The notes below the pieces were generated by a model that had not been told where the DNA came from, searched no databases, and saw only the letters and a program-made list of their open reading frames with translations. This document shows positions 25,539 through 33,888 of a stretch of 34,729 nucleotides of DNA, piece by piece. A program made the position numbers and the translations under genes. This DNA comes from Saprospiraceae bacterium. Lineage in GTDB: Bacteria; Bacteroidota; Bacteroidia; Chitinophagales; Saprospiraceae. Position 1 is the first letter of the stretch. Every line of letters starts with the position of its first letter. Location: positions 1-34,729 of the forward strand of contig JADLHT010000011.1 of the NCBI GenBank assembly GCA_020848695.1. Direction: 5' to 3'.

Positions 25539-26156
25539 ATGAACAAAACATTAAATATCAATCTTGGCGGTCTACCGCTTACTATTGATGAGGACGCTTT
25601 TCAAAAATTAGATAACTATCTTCATCAACTTAGTGTACATTTTTCAAAATCGGAAAGCAGTAAAGAGATTTTACAGGATATAGAATTCCGAATGGCTGAA
25701 ATATTTAAAGAACGGATGAAGACCAGTTCTATAGTAAGTTATATCATGGTAGAGGACGCAATTAAATTGATGGGGATGCCATCGGACATAGACTATAATT
25801 CTCAGATCAAGGAAGATACAGATAATACGTACACCGTAAGAAAGAAGAAGCTTTTTAGAGATTTGCAAGATAAGAAAATTGCTGGAGTGTGTAGCGGATT
25901 GGCACATTACTTCGGTGTGGATGATCCAATTTGGATAAGAGCAATATTTTTGTTTGGACTTTTGGCCGGTGGATCTACAATTTTAGTCTATATTGTTCTT
26001 TGGATACTTGTTGATCCTGCCGTTACATCTTCCGATAAGCTAAGAATGAAAGGTGAACCTGTAAACATTAATAATATTGCCAGTAAGGTTGAAGAAAAAT
26101 TTCAACAGCTGACAGATCGCTTTGAAGAATTGATTCAAAAGTCTTTTAATAAATAA
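25539..26156 (+). CDS. PspC-domain membrane protein
   Basis: A protein of 205 residues. The N-terminal part (1-100) is soluble and helical, with a pattern NINLGGLPLTIDEDAFQKLD typical of the putative-sensor segment fused to PspC in this phylum. The PspC domain (about 103-162) has RDLQDKKIAGVCSGLAHYFG and DDPIWIRAIFLFGLLAGGST, giving two membrane passes. A cytoplasmic amphipathic tail (175-205) follows. It is likely an envelope stress component controlled by PadR. It is the second gene of the operon, 2 bp before the next start codon. Confidence 0.85.
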   Translation: MNKTLNINLGGLPLTIDEDAFQKLDNYLHQLSVHFSKSESSKEILQDIEFRMAEIFKERMKTSSIVSYIMVEDAIKLMGMPSDIDYNSQIKEDTDNTYTVRKKKLFRDLQDKKIAGVCSGLAHYFGVDDPIWIRAIFLFGLLAGGSTILVYIVLWILVDPAVTSSDKLRMKGEPVNINNIASKVEEKFQQLTDRFEELIQKSFNK

Positions 26157-26158
26157 GA

Positions 26159-26749
26159 GTGATTAATACAAAAGCCCTTATTGTATTTAAAAGAAATCCT
26201 ATCTACAGTAAGGTAAAAACAAGAATCGCAAAGGAGAGTAATGATGAGCTAGCTTTGAGCATCTATCAGAAGTTATGTCAAATAGTTGAGTCGAATTGCA
26301 AGCTTCAGGATACGGATCTATTACATTATTATTCTGATTTTGTTCCAATAGGGCATCCCACAGAATATGCTTTTGTTCAGACAGGGTTTGACTTGGGGCA
26401 AAGAATGCACAATGCATTTTCAGAAGTATTAAAGAAATACAAGTCTGCAGTTCTGATTGGAACTGATTGTCCGTATATTAATAAGGATGACCTCGATTAT
26501 TCCTTTCAATTACTGCAATTATATGATGTGGTTATCGGTCCTGCATTGGATGGTGGGTATTATCTGATAGGATTAAATTCGCCGAATCTCGAACTTTTTA
26601 AAGATATTGACTGGAGCACGGAGCAAGTGATGCTTCAGACCCGTAATAAACTTAATAAATTAAGGCTATCCTGCTATGAAATGATCAACTATATGGATAT
26701 TGATACTTTAAGCGATTGGAAAAAATATTCGGGGAATAGCAAAAAATAG
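26159..26749 (+). CDS. DUF2064 glycosyltransferase-like protein (TIGR04282 type)
   Basis: A protein of 196 residues with a GTG start at 26159. No ATG is available before the conserved region. It has a GT-A-like nucleotidyl/glycosyl transferase fold: ALIVFKRNPIYSKVKTRIAK (the K-x-P-x-x-x-x-VKTR substrate block), AVLIGTDCPYI with the Asp of the metal site, and GPALDGGYYLIGL. Relatives are annotated as arsenosugar- or selenodomain-associated transferases. The real substrate is not known. It is the third gene of the PadR operon. Confidence 0.75.
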   Translation: MINTKALIVFKRNPIYSKVKTRIAKESNDELALSIYQKLCQIVESNCKLQDTDLLHYYSDFVPIGHPTEYAFVQTGFDLGQRMHNAFSEVLKKYKSAVLIGTDCPYINKDDLDYSFQLLQLYDVVIGPALDGGYYLIGLNSPNLELFKDIDWSTEQVMLQTRNKLNKLRLSCYEMINYMDIDTLSDWKKYSGNSKK

Positions 26750-26766
26750 AAAATTATTATATTGAA

Positions 26767-26805
26767 TATCAATATATTATAAATATATATTTTATCAATA
26801 TATTA
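26767..26805. repeat. 13-bp direct repeat upstream of exbB promoter
   Basis: TATCAATATATTA occurs at 26767-26779 and again at 26793-26805, 26 bp apart, ending two bases before the -33 element. The phase places both copies on nearly the same DNA face (about 2.5 turns). It is a possible activator or repressor site for exbBD. Confidence 0.5.
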
Positions 26806-26807
26806 AA

Positions 26808-26839
26808 ATTGATCATATAATAAAATTCCCTTATATTTG
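26808..26839 (+). promoter_or_regulatory. Predicted exbB promoter
   Basis: ATTG (26808-26811), a 20-base spacer, then TATATTTG (26832-26839) match the Bacteroidota -33/-7 pattern with one mismatch in the -33 box. The predicted start lies near 26846, leaving a leader of about 60 nt before the exbB ATG. Confidence 0.6.
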
Positions 26840-26905
26840 TGGCTCTTACGGATAACCGTATACGAAATTTTTAGACAAACCGTTATTAATCAAAATTAAA
26901 CTCAG

Positions 26906-27601
26906 ATGTTTTTCTTATTTCCGGCCGGCACAGAAGAAGTAGCTACAACTGCAACAGGAGCAACGCTCGAAAGTCAAAGTATAATTGATATTATTCTAAA
27001 CAGTGGGGCCTTAGGTGTAACAATAATTGGAATTCAGGTAATCCTCTCCTTTGTTGCTGTTGGGATATTTATAGAGAGATGGTTTACCATTAAATCCGTT
27101 GTTAAAGAAGACGAAAAAGTAATGCAAAACCTTCGGGCAAATATTACTTCTGGTAATCTTAGTACTGTTCAAAGCATTTGTGCCAGTTCTGATACTCCAT
27201 TAGCCAGAATGGTAGAAAAAGGTATTTCAAGATTAGGAAGACCCATGCCGGAAATTGAAAATGCAATCGAAAACGTTGGACGTGTAGAAACGTTTCGACT
27301 AGAGAAAAAAATAAACTACCTTTCTCTCATAGCAAGATTAGCTCCAATGTTTGGTTTTCTGGGAACCATCATGGGAGTTATCAAGATATTTTATGACATA
27401 TCATTGACCGACAATCTTTCTATCGGAGTAATTTCTTCAGGACTTTACCAGAAAATGTTAACTTCAGCCGGTGGACTTTTGGTAGGTATTATTGCCTTTG
27501 TTGGTTATTATTTTCTAACCATGATGCTGGACGAAGAAGTCAACAAGCTGGAAAGAAGCAGTATTGAATTTATGGACATACTTCATACACCTACGAAGTA
27601 G
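26906..27601 (+). CDS. exbB: MotA/TolQ/ExbB proton channel protein
   Basis: The inner-membrane channel subunit that turns proton flow into force for TonB-dependent uptake or Tol-type envelope work. The protein is 231 residues with three membrane helices (about 35-57, 138-160, 180-202). Family signatures are RLEKKINYLSLIARLAPMFG, FLGTIMGVIKIFY and TSAGGLLVGIIAFVGYYF. The N-terminal extension with the Thr/Glu-rich TEEVATTATGATLESQ is usual in this phylum. It precedes exbD by 25 bp. No TonB gene is present in the window. Confidence 0.9.
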   Translation: MFFLFPAGTEEVATTATGATLESQSIIDIILNSGALGVTIIGIQVILSFVAVGIFIERWFTIKSVVKEDEKVMQNLRANITSGNLSTVQSICASSDTPLARMVEKGISRLGRPMPEIENAIENVGRVETFRLEKKINYLSLIARLAPMFGFLGTIMGVIKIFYDISLTDNLSIGVISSGLYQKMLTSAGGLLVGIIAFVGYYFLTMMLDEEVNKLERSSIEFMDILHTPTK

Positions 27602-27626
27602 AATTTTTAATTCTTAAATTAAGAAT

Positions 27627-28025
27627 ATGAATATTCGAGGTAGAAAAAGAGAGGGTGCTGAGTTAAGTGTTGAATCATTAAATGACATCATGTTCTTTCT
27701 TTTGTTGTTCTTTTTGATTGTATCTACGTTAGCCAATCCTAATGTAATAAAGTTGATGCTTCCTTCATCCAAACAAAGTGAGCAAACATCTAAGAAGCCT
27801 ATCAGTATTTCTGTTACTAAAGATAAGCTATATTATATTGAGAAAAAACAGGTTCCTTATGATCAAATTAAACCCACTCTGCAGACCTTTCTGTCAAAAG
27901 CACCAGATCTGACAGTAGTCTTAAGACTTGATCAAGGCTTGATGGTTCAGGATATGGTTGATGTATTACAAATTGGAGTTGATCTGAAAGTAAAAATGGT
28001 TCTGGCTACTGAAAGGGCTAAATAA
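27627..28025 (+). CDS. exbD: ExbD/TolR biopolymer transport protein
   Basis: Partner of ExbB, 132 residues. It has a short basic N-terminus (NIRGRKREGAELSVESLNDI), one membrane helix (about 20-40: MFFLLLFFLIVSTLA) preceded by the proton-carrying Asp in LNDIMF (D19 region), and a periplasmic domain (45-132) with ISVTKDKLYYIEKKQVPYDQ. It lies in an operon with exbB. Its stop codon abuts that of the convergent fadN-like gene with no gap. Confidence 0.88.
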   Translation: MNIRGRKREGAELSVESLNDIMFFLLLFFLIVSTLANPNVIKLMLPSSKQSEQTSKKPISISVTKDKLYYIEKKQVPYDQIKPTLQTFLSKAPDLTVVLRLDQGLMVQDMVDVLQIGVDLKVKMVLATERAK

Positions 28026-30392
28026 TTAGTTCCTTAGGGGTTTATTATTTTCAAGCATATATTGTATCCTCTCTAATGTTTTAGGTTCCGTACATAAACT
28101 TAGAAAGGCTTCTCTTTCGAGGTCTAATAAATATTGTTCGCTGACTTTTTGTTCATAGGAAAGATCACCACCACACAATACGTAAGCTATTTTCTTTGCA
28201 ATTTTTATATCATGTTCAGATGCGTATCCTCCTTTATATAAAGTATGAGCTGCAGCGTATAAAGTTCCTAAGCCCGATCTACCCAATACGGTAATTTGGT
28301 CTTGAGAAATTGGAGGTAGATAATGTTCGCTGAGCTGAATAATTTTCTTTTTGGCCAAGTAGATTTGTGAAGTTGAATTTATACTTACAAGATCTTTTCC
28401 TTCCTTCAAATATCCATATTCGAATGCTTCATAAGCAGATGTAGCAACTGAAGCTGTAGCAATTGTCTTGAATTTCTGAATAAGTTGAGGGATCAATACT
28501 TCACCCTCTTTCATTTCTTGCGAAAATCGCAATGCAAACTCTTTTGTTCCTCCTCCGCCCGGAATTAATCCTACACCAACTTCAACAAGTCCGATATATG
28601 ATTCTGCAGCACAGACCGATGCATCGCAATGCATAAGAAATTCTGTCCCGCCTCCAAAAACATATCCTTGGGTTGCACTCACAACAGGAATTTTAGAATA
28701 TCTCATCCGCATGGAAGTATTCTGAAAAAGTCTTACTGCAAGTTCTAATTGATCGTATTCTTGCTGAAATGCCAGCATCCCGATAAGCATAATATTTGCA
28801 CCTACCGTAAAGTTATTGGCGTTATTTCCAATGACAATTCCTTTCCAATTCTGTTCTTCAGCAATTTTTATACTTTGATTTAATCCATTCAAGATTCCTT
28901 CTCCAATGGCATTATGCTTACTTTTAAATTCAGCGCATAATACCTCGTCTCCAATATCAATAAGTCTTAATTCCGAATTTTCAAAAACCGTTTTTTCTTT
29001 AGAAAGATAAGACAGTTGAATATTTTTTTCTTGTCCGGATTCCGCTTTGTAGTTCTTTAATTTTAAACAAAAGTAGTGTCTGCTTCCATTTTTTTCAAGA
29101 TAGAATTTTTTCTCAGGAAGTAGGTTGAGTTCGTAAACCCAATTTGCTGCTTTTAAATTTTCTTGATGAATCAGAACAATTCCTGTTTCTAATCCAATGA
29201 TATCCCAAACCTCAAATGGACCAGATTCCCAGCCGAAACCATTTTTCATCGCCAGATCGATAGTAGAGTAGTCATCAGCAATTTCAGGAATGCAGCGCGA
29301 ACTGTATGCCAATAGAAAAGCCAAAGATTTTTTTATTAATTCAGCACCGGCATCGGTCAATTGAATAAGAGTTCTTATTCTTTTAGGAAATTCTTCTATC
29401 TGCTTGGAGACTTTCAAGCTTTCTAATTTAGAAATTTTACTCCTCTCATATTCATTAGTATTTAAATTTAGTTGCAGAATGATGGGCTTGCCTTTTTCAT
29501 CTTTTTCCCTTGTTTTTTTGTAAAATCCTTGACTAGTTTTATCTCCATAAAATTTTTGGTCCATTAAGAATTTTATAAAATCAGGAAGTTTCATATTCTG
29601 AATGAACTCGTCCTGCATACAATTCTTTTTCAAGTCATTGATAACCTTAACTGCTGTATCTAAACCAACGAGATCAGTCAATCTAAATATTCCGGATTTC
29701 GGTCTGCCTAGTGCAGTACCATTTAATTTATCAACCTCATCAATATTTAGATTTAATTGATGAGTGAGTTCAAAGATCTTTACTAAAGAGACAACTCCAA
29801 TCCTGTTTGCGACAAATGCAGGAGTATCGTTACATACTATAATTTGCTTACCCAAGAACTGGTCTCCAAAATTTTTAAAATGATCAACAACCTCCGGATC
29901 TGTAAAGGAAGTAGGAATAATTTCAAGCAATCTTAGATATCTTGGTGGATTAAAGAAATGAGTACCGAAAAAATATTTTTTAAAGTCATCGGACCTTCCT
30001 TCAATTAGTAAATTTATCGGAATTCCAGACGTATTCGAGCTTACAATTGTTCTAGGACGCCTGTATATTTCAATCTTTTCATAGAGCGATTTTTTAATTT
30101 CAAGATTTTCAATGATGGCTTCAACAATCCAATCTGAATCAGCAATTTTTTTTAAGTCGTCTTCAAAATTCCCAATCTGAATTCTTTCTGCATCTTTTTT
30201 ACGAAAAATATTAGATGGTTTTACCTCAAGACATTTTTTTAGCGATTCGATTACAATTCTGTTTTTAACACCTTCAGAGGATGGAAGATCCAATAACATA
30301 ACATTAAATCCGCATCCCGCAAAATGAGCGGCAATTGATGATCCCATTAATCCGGACCCCAATACGGTTATATTTGTAATTTTGTTTTGCAT
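28026..30392 (-). CDS. fadN: 3-hydroxyacyl-CoA dehydrogenase/enoyl-CoA hydratase (FadN-like)
   Basis: A bifunctional beta-oxidation enzyme that hydrates enoyl-CoA and oxidises 3-hydroxyacyl-CoA with NAD+. The protein is 788 residues from ATG 30392 (the longer frame starts at a TTG). The dehydrogenase half comes first: NAD loop VLGSGLMGSSIAAHFAGCGF at about 10-29, then THFFNPPRYLRLLE and GRPKSGIFRLTDLVGLD. The hydratase half is C-terminal (about 480-680), with GYVFGGGTEFLMHCD and GLVEVGVGLIPGGGGTKEFA giving the oxyanion hole and the catalytic Glu. This order is the reverse of FadB and matches FadN, which is of the same length. No thiolase (fadA) or acyl-CoA dehydrogenase gene adjoins it here, which is unusual. 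Confidence 0.9.
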   Translation of the reverse strand: MQNKITNITVLGSGLMGSSIAAHFAGCGFNVMLLDLPSSEGVKNRIVIESLKKCLEVKPSNIFRKKDAERIQIGNFEDDLKKIADSDWIVEAIIENLEIKKSLYEKIEIYRRPRTIVSSNTSGIPINLLIEGRSDDFKKYFFGTHFFNPPRYLRLLEIIPTSFTDPEVVDHFKNFGDQFLGKQIIVCNDTPAFVANRIGVVSLVKIFELTHQLNLNIDEVDKLNGTALGRPKSGIFRLTDLVGLDTAVKVINDLKKNCMQDEFIQNMKLPDFIKFLMDQKFYGDKTSQGFYKKTREKDEKGKPIILQLNLNTNEYERSKISKLESLKVSKQIEEFPKRIRTLIQLTDAGAELIKKSLAFLLAYSSRCIPEIADDYSTIDLAMKNGFGWESGPFEVWDIIGLETGIVLIHQENLKAANWVYELNLLPEKKFYLEKNGSRHYFCLKLKNYKAESGQEKNIQLSYLSKEKTVFENSELRLIDIGDEVLCAEFKSKHNAIGEGILNGLNQSIKIAEEQNWKGIVIGNNANNFTVGANIMLIGMLAFQQEYDQLELAVRLFQNTSMRMRYSKIPVVSATQGYVFGGGTEFLMHCDASVCAAESYIGLVEVGVGLIPGGGGTKEFALRFSQEMKEGEVLIPQLIQKFKTIATASVATSAYEAFEYGYLKEGKDLVSINSTSQIYLAKKKIIQLSEHYLPPISQDQITVLGRSGLGTLYAAAHTLYKGGYASEHDIKIAKKIAYVLCGGDLSYEQKVSEQYLLDLEREAFLSLCTEPKTLERIQYMLENNKPLRN

Positions 30393-30418
30393 TACTATCA
30401 AATCAAATTTTATTAGGA

Positions 30419-30787
30419 TTATTTTTCATTCTTTTGGGTAACTAAAAGTACCATTTTATCATCAAAGAGAGTATATCCTTGGTCATAGCAAAAAAAATAG
30501 GTTGTTCCTCTTTTTGTATTAAAATGATGAGTAGAATATTTATAATCAAACCCTTTTGAGCTCAATGTATCTTTTGATAATGTTTTTTTACCTTCCGGAT
30601 TTAAAGACAGAAGTATGCTTCGGTTTTTCTTGAGGATACTATTCACGGTCTTTATAATTAATGGGTCCTTTTTCTTCATTTCCTGATGATGAATGGACCG
30701 ACAACTATCTGTACAGAACTGTTTGTCTCTTCGTCCTACAATGGCTGAACCACATACTTTGCATTTTTTGGGTTTCGCGTGTAACAT
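30419..30787 (-). CDS. Small zinc-ribbon protein, conserved hypothetical
   Basis: A protein of 122 residues. The N-terminal zinc ribbon has four Cys: CKVCGSAIVGRRDKQFCTDS, then CRS. The C-terminal half is a basic and beta-rich region with SKGFDYKYSTHH and YFFCYDQGYTLFDDKMVLLV. Similar proteins with GRxDKxFCSDxCR occur across Bacteroidota and have no assigned role. Nucleic acid binding is possible. It lies 26 bp upstream of the fadN-like gene on the same strand, so the two are probably cotranscribed. Confidence 0.7.
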   Translation of the reverse strand: MLHAKPKKCKVCGSAIVGRRDKQFCTDSCRSIHHQEMKKKDPLIIKTVNSILKKNRSILLSLNPEGKKTLSKDTLSSKGFDYKYSTHHFNTKRGTTYFFCYDQGYTLFDDKMVLLVTQKNEK

Positions 30788-30930
30788 GGGGTATTTTTTA
30801 CAAAAATAAGTTATTTTGGCTTAACAATTATTTATCTGAGCTATCGTTTGATTGTTAAATTCTTATTGATCAGAGTAGAAGCTTATGAAAAAGGAATCAG
30901 TGTATTTACAAATAGTTCGTAACTTTGGGA

Positions 30931-33195
30931 ATGAGCTTTAGATTATTCTTTTGTATATTATTTATTATTTGTTTTCAGCAATTGAAAGCTGCTCATATTA
31001 TTGGAGGTGATCTGTATTATGAATGTTTAGGTTATGGGAATAATGGGCTTGATACAAATACACGAAAGTATAGGATTGTATTAACCTTGTACCGGGATTG
31101 TCGTCCTCAGCAATCTGCTGGAACATTTGATGATCCACTAGGATTCACCATTTATCGTAAAGACTTGGTTACAAGCAAATTTACTTTGGTTAGAAATGGT
31201 AATCGCAATGAGTTTTCTATTGTAGGATTCTCCGGACCTACACTCATTGATCCACCCAATTATCCTTGCCTGGAATTACCGCCCGATATCTGTGTAGAAT
31301 CTGGAATTTATGAGTATGAGGTTGATTTGCCGATAATCGATGAGGAATATCATATAATTTGGCAACGATGTTGCAGAAATAATACCATAAGTAATATTCT
31401 TAATCCTGGACAAGTTGGAATTACCTTTACAATTACTATTCATCCCGAATCCCAAAAAACCTGTAATTCAAGTCCTCGGTTTAGAAATTTTCCACCAACC
31501 GTTGTTTGTGTAAATAACCCGTTTCAGTTTGATCACTCTGCCATCGATAAGGAGGGAGATCTGTTGGTTTATAGTCTGTGTGAACCATTTGGAGGAGGAG
31601 CCAATAATGGAAATGGTTGTAATGCTGTCATCCCAAATCCTGATTGTCCGCCCCCTTTTCCAAAGGTAAATTTTCGCGCACCTCAATACAATTACCTCTT
31701 TCCAATGGGAGGGAACCCACCTGTTACAATCAATTCATTGACGGGGATGATCTCCGGAGAACCAAATGTTCAGGGACAGTTTGTTGTTTCTGTATGCTGT
31801 TCAGAATATCGAAACGGAGTCCTCCTGTCAACCCTAAGAAGAGACTTTCAGTTTAATGTGGCAAGTTGTGTGGGTACGGTAGTGGCAAAGCTGAATAATG
31901 GAATTGAAGTTAGTAAACAGAATTATGAAATGCTGATCTGCAGTTCAGATAGTATAAAAATTGACAATTCTTCATACCAACAAAGATTCATTAATGGAAT
32001 AGTATGGGAGTATCAAAACGGTGGAATTTTAGAATCCAGTACAGATTGGAATCCGGTTCTCAAATTTAAAGAAGGAGGTATTCATAGTGGTCGATTCATT
32101 TTAAATCCAGGAACCAATTGTAGTGATACAGCTAATTTCAGGATCAATGTAATTGCAGATTTGAAATCGGACTTTACATTTTCTTACGACAGTTGCAAGC
32201 TTGGGCCTGTTGATTTTAGTGATCAATCAAAGTCCTCATTTAGTAAGATCGTCAGTTGGAATTGGGATTTTGGGGATGGTTTTAAAGGCTTTGATAAGAA
32301 TTATCAATTGCAATATCTTAATCCGGATAACTATGCTGTCAAACTTGATGTTTATGATGAATTTGGATGCAAAAGTACTGTTACCAAGAATCTTGGATGG
32401 TTTCCGGCACCCAATGTTATCATTTTCAAGCCCAGTGCTACGGAAGGTTGTGTGCCCTTTACAATCAATTTTAAAAATATTTCCTTTCCGACAGATAGCA
32501 ACTATAAATTTAAATGGATTTTTTCTGACAGTACAGAATATTCCGGTATTAATGTAACAAAAACCTTTGACAGCACAGGTATATATGGTTTGAAACTGGA
32601 AGTGACTTCACCCATTGGATGTTATAATTCGGGTTCATTCGACAAGGTAATTCATGTACTTCCTCCACCTGCTGCGAAATGGTCAGTTGATCCTCTTGTT
32701 GTAAATATTTTGAATGCTTCTGTCATCGGCATTGATTCATCTACTAATACTATTGGAAGATCTTGGATTGTTGATGGAAAAGAATTCTTTTTTGATCAAG
32801 AATTGAACTATAGATTTAAGGATACAGGATATCATAATATTCGACTGATTGTTAACGATCGGTTCCTTTGCACAGATACCTTAGATACGCAGGTATTTGT
32901 ATTTAAAAATTATAGTCTGTACATGCCAAATGCATTTACTCCGAATGGGGATGGCAATAATGAGGTTTTTGGTCCTGTTGGCCAGTTTGATGGTTTAAAT
33001 TATTACGAATTGAATATATATGATCGTTGGGGTAGTCTCTTGTTCTCCTCAACCAAACCTGAAGAAATGTGGAATGGAAAAGTCATGGATTCTGACAAAC
33101 TAGTACCTTCAGGAACTTACGTTTATATTTTAAAGTATAAGCTAGACCGAAAAGATCCCGTTGAGTTAAGAAATGTTTTTGCACTGATCCGATAG
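30931..33195 (+). CDS. Secreted adhesin-like PKD protein, T9SS type B (paralogue 2)
   Basis: A protein of 754 residues from ATG 30931 (TTG 30925 gives two more). Signal peptide 1-about 22 (MSFRLFFCILFIICFQQLKA), then AHIIGGDLYYECLGYG, LYRDCRP and WQRCCRNNTISNILNPGQVG, which match the first paralogue motif by motif. A PKD-like domain (WNWDFGDGFKGF ... YAVKLDVYDEFGC) lies at about 430-500, with a second related unit behind it. The C-terminal type B sorting domain has MPNAFTPNGDGNNEVFGPVG ... IYDRWGSLLF ... YVYILKYKLD ... FALIR. It is probably displayed on the surface and may act in adhesion or gliding-type motility. The paralogue at 11349-13613 has exactly the same length. Confidence 0.85.
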   Translation: MSFRLFFCILFIICFQQLKAAHIIGGDLYYECLGYGNNGLDTNTRKYRIVLTLYRDCRPQQSAGTFDDPLGFTIYRKDLVTSKFTLVRNGNRNEFSIVGFSGPTLIDPPNYPCLELPPDICVESGIYEYEVDLPIIDEEYHIIWQRCCRNNTISNILNPGQVGITFTITIHPESQKTCNSSPRFRNFPPTVVCVNNPFQFDHSAIDKEGDLLVYSLCEPFGGGANNGNGCNAVIPNPDCPPPFPKVNFRAPQYNYLFPMGGNPPVTINSLTGMISGEPNVQGQFVVSVCCSEYRNGVLLSTLRRDFQFNVASCVGTVVAKLNNGIEVSKQNYEMLICSSDSIKIDNSSYQQRFINGIVWEYQNGGILESSTDWNPVLKFKEGGIHSGRFILNPGTNCSDTANFRINVIADLKSDFTFSYDSCKLGPVDFSDQSKSSFSKIVSWNWDFGDGFKGFDKNYQLQYLNPDNYAVKLDVYDEFGCKSTVTKNLGWFPAPNVIIFKPSATEGCVPFTINFKNISFPTDSNYKFKWIFSDSTEYSGINVTKTFDSTGIYGLKLEVTSPIGCYNSGSFDKVIHVLPPPAAKWSVDPLVVNILNASVIGIDSSTNTIGRSWIVDGKEFFFDQELNYRFKDTGYHNIRLIVNDRFLCTDTLDTQVFVFKNYSLYMPNAFTPNGDGNNEVFGPVGQFDGLNYYELNIYDRWGSLLFSSTKPEEMWNGKVMDSDKLVPSGTYVYILKYKLDRKDPVELRNVFALIR

Positions 33196-33377
33196 GTATA
33201 AAAAACTTGATCATTTATAATTTCCATATAAGGGGATATAATATTTTAAGTAAACTCTGGATTAAAATAGATATAATCCATTCGGAAATTAGAGTATTAC
33301 ATATTATTTTTTTTGGCATAAGATTTGCTTGTTAAGCTTGGAGTTTACCCTCAGGAGTTCCATAATTGTGTTGGATA

Positions 33378-33887
33378 ATGAAAAGCCAAATTTATCTCCT
33401 GTCTGCTATTCTGGTTGCCTGGATTACCATGGGTACTTTATTATACGAGAATAAGTGCTGTCAGATCACAAAGGTCGCTTCGAAGAAAACTCCTTTAAAT
33501 AGGACTTATTTTCATGGCATTAAACTACTGGATCAAGAAGGTCTCGATATATTTTTAAAAGAAAATTTTGTTTTTTATAAAAGCACCTTTGGCTATTTAA
33601 CTCCTATTTCTGAAGATATGAAGTCTTTCGTTCTGACTACATCAAATTTCTTAAAGTCTCATCCAAAGAAAAAATTGAAAATAATCTGTCGCTATAATCC
33701 GAGCGAAAATTCCAGTCAAAATCATATTGATTATGGTTTGCTTCGAGCTCAACAAATTGAAATTTTATTTCTTGCACAGAATGTTCCCGACAAACAGTTG
33801 GAAGCAGTGAGCTTGCGAGATAGCTTGTTGCCTTTCAGTAAAAATAGAATTTATGGTGCATTCATTCCTTTAATAGTAAACCAATAA
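33378..33887 (+). CDS. Membrane-anchored OmpA-like candidate
   Basis: A protein of 169 residues from ATG 33378 (the longer frame begins at a TTG). One N-terminal membrane helix (5-24) is followed by an extracytoplasmic domain. The layout FYKSTFGYLTPISEDMKSFV, LKSHPKKKLKIICRYNPSEN and then YGLLRAQQIEILFLAQNVPD resembles the beta-alpha-beta unit of OmpA/MotB peptidoglycan-binding domains, in which a helix with LxxxRAxxI follows a strand. The usual Asp and Arg that hold diaminopimelate are not clearly present, so binding is uncertain. It lies 1 bp before the coiled-coil gene and is probably cotranscribed. Confidence 0.5.
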   Translation: MKSQIYLLSAILVAWITMGTLLYENKCCQITKVASKKTPLNRTYFHGIKLLDQEGLDIFLKENFVFYKSTFGYLTPISEDMKSFVLTTSNFLKSHPKKKLKIICRYNPSENSSQNHIDYGLLRAQQIEILFLAQNVPDKQLEAVSLRDSLLPFSKNRIYGAFIPLIVNQ

Positions 33888-33888
33888 T

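Noticed and set aside
30896-30930. TAACTTTG at 30920-30927 as a -7 element for the type B secreted protein
   Set aside because: It is only 3 bp before the ATG and has no -33 partner, so the transcript would start inside the gene.
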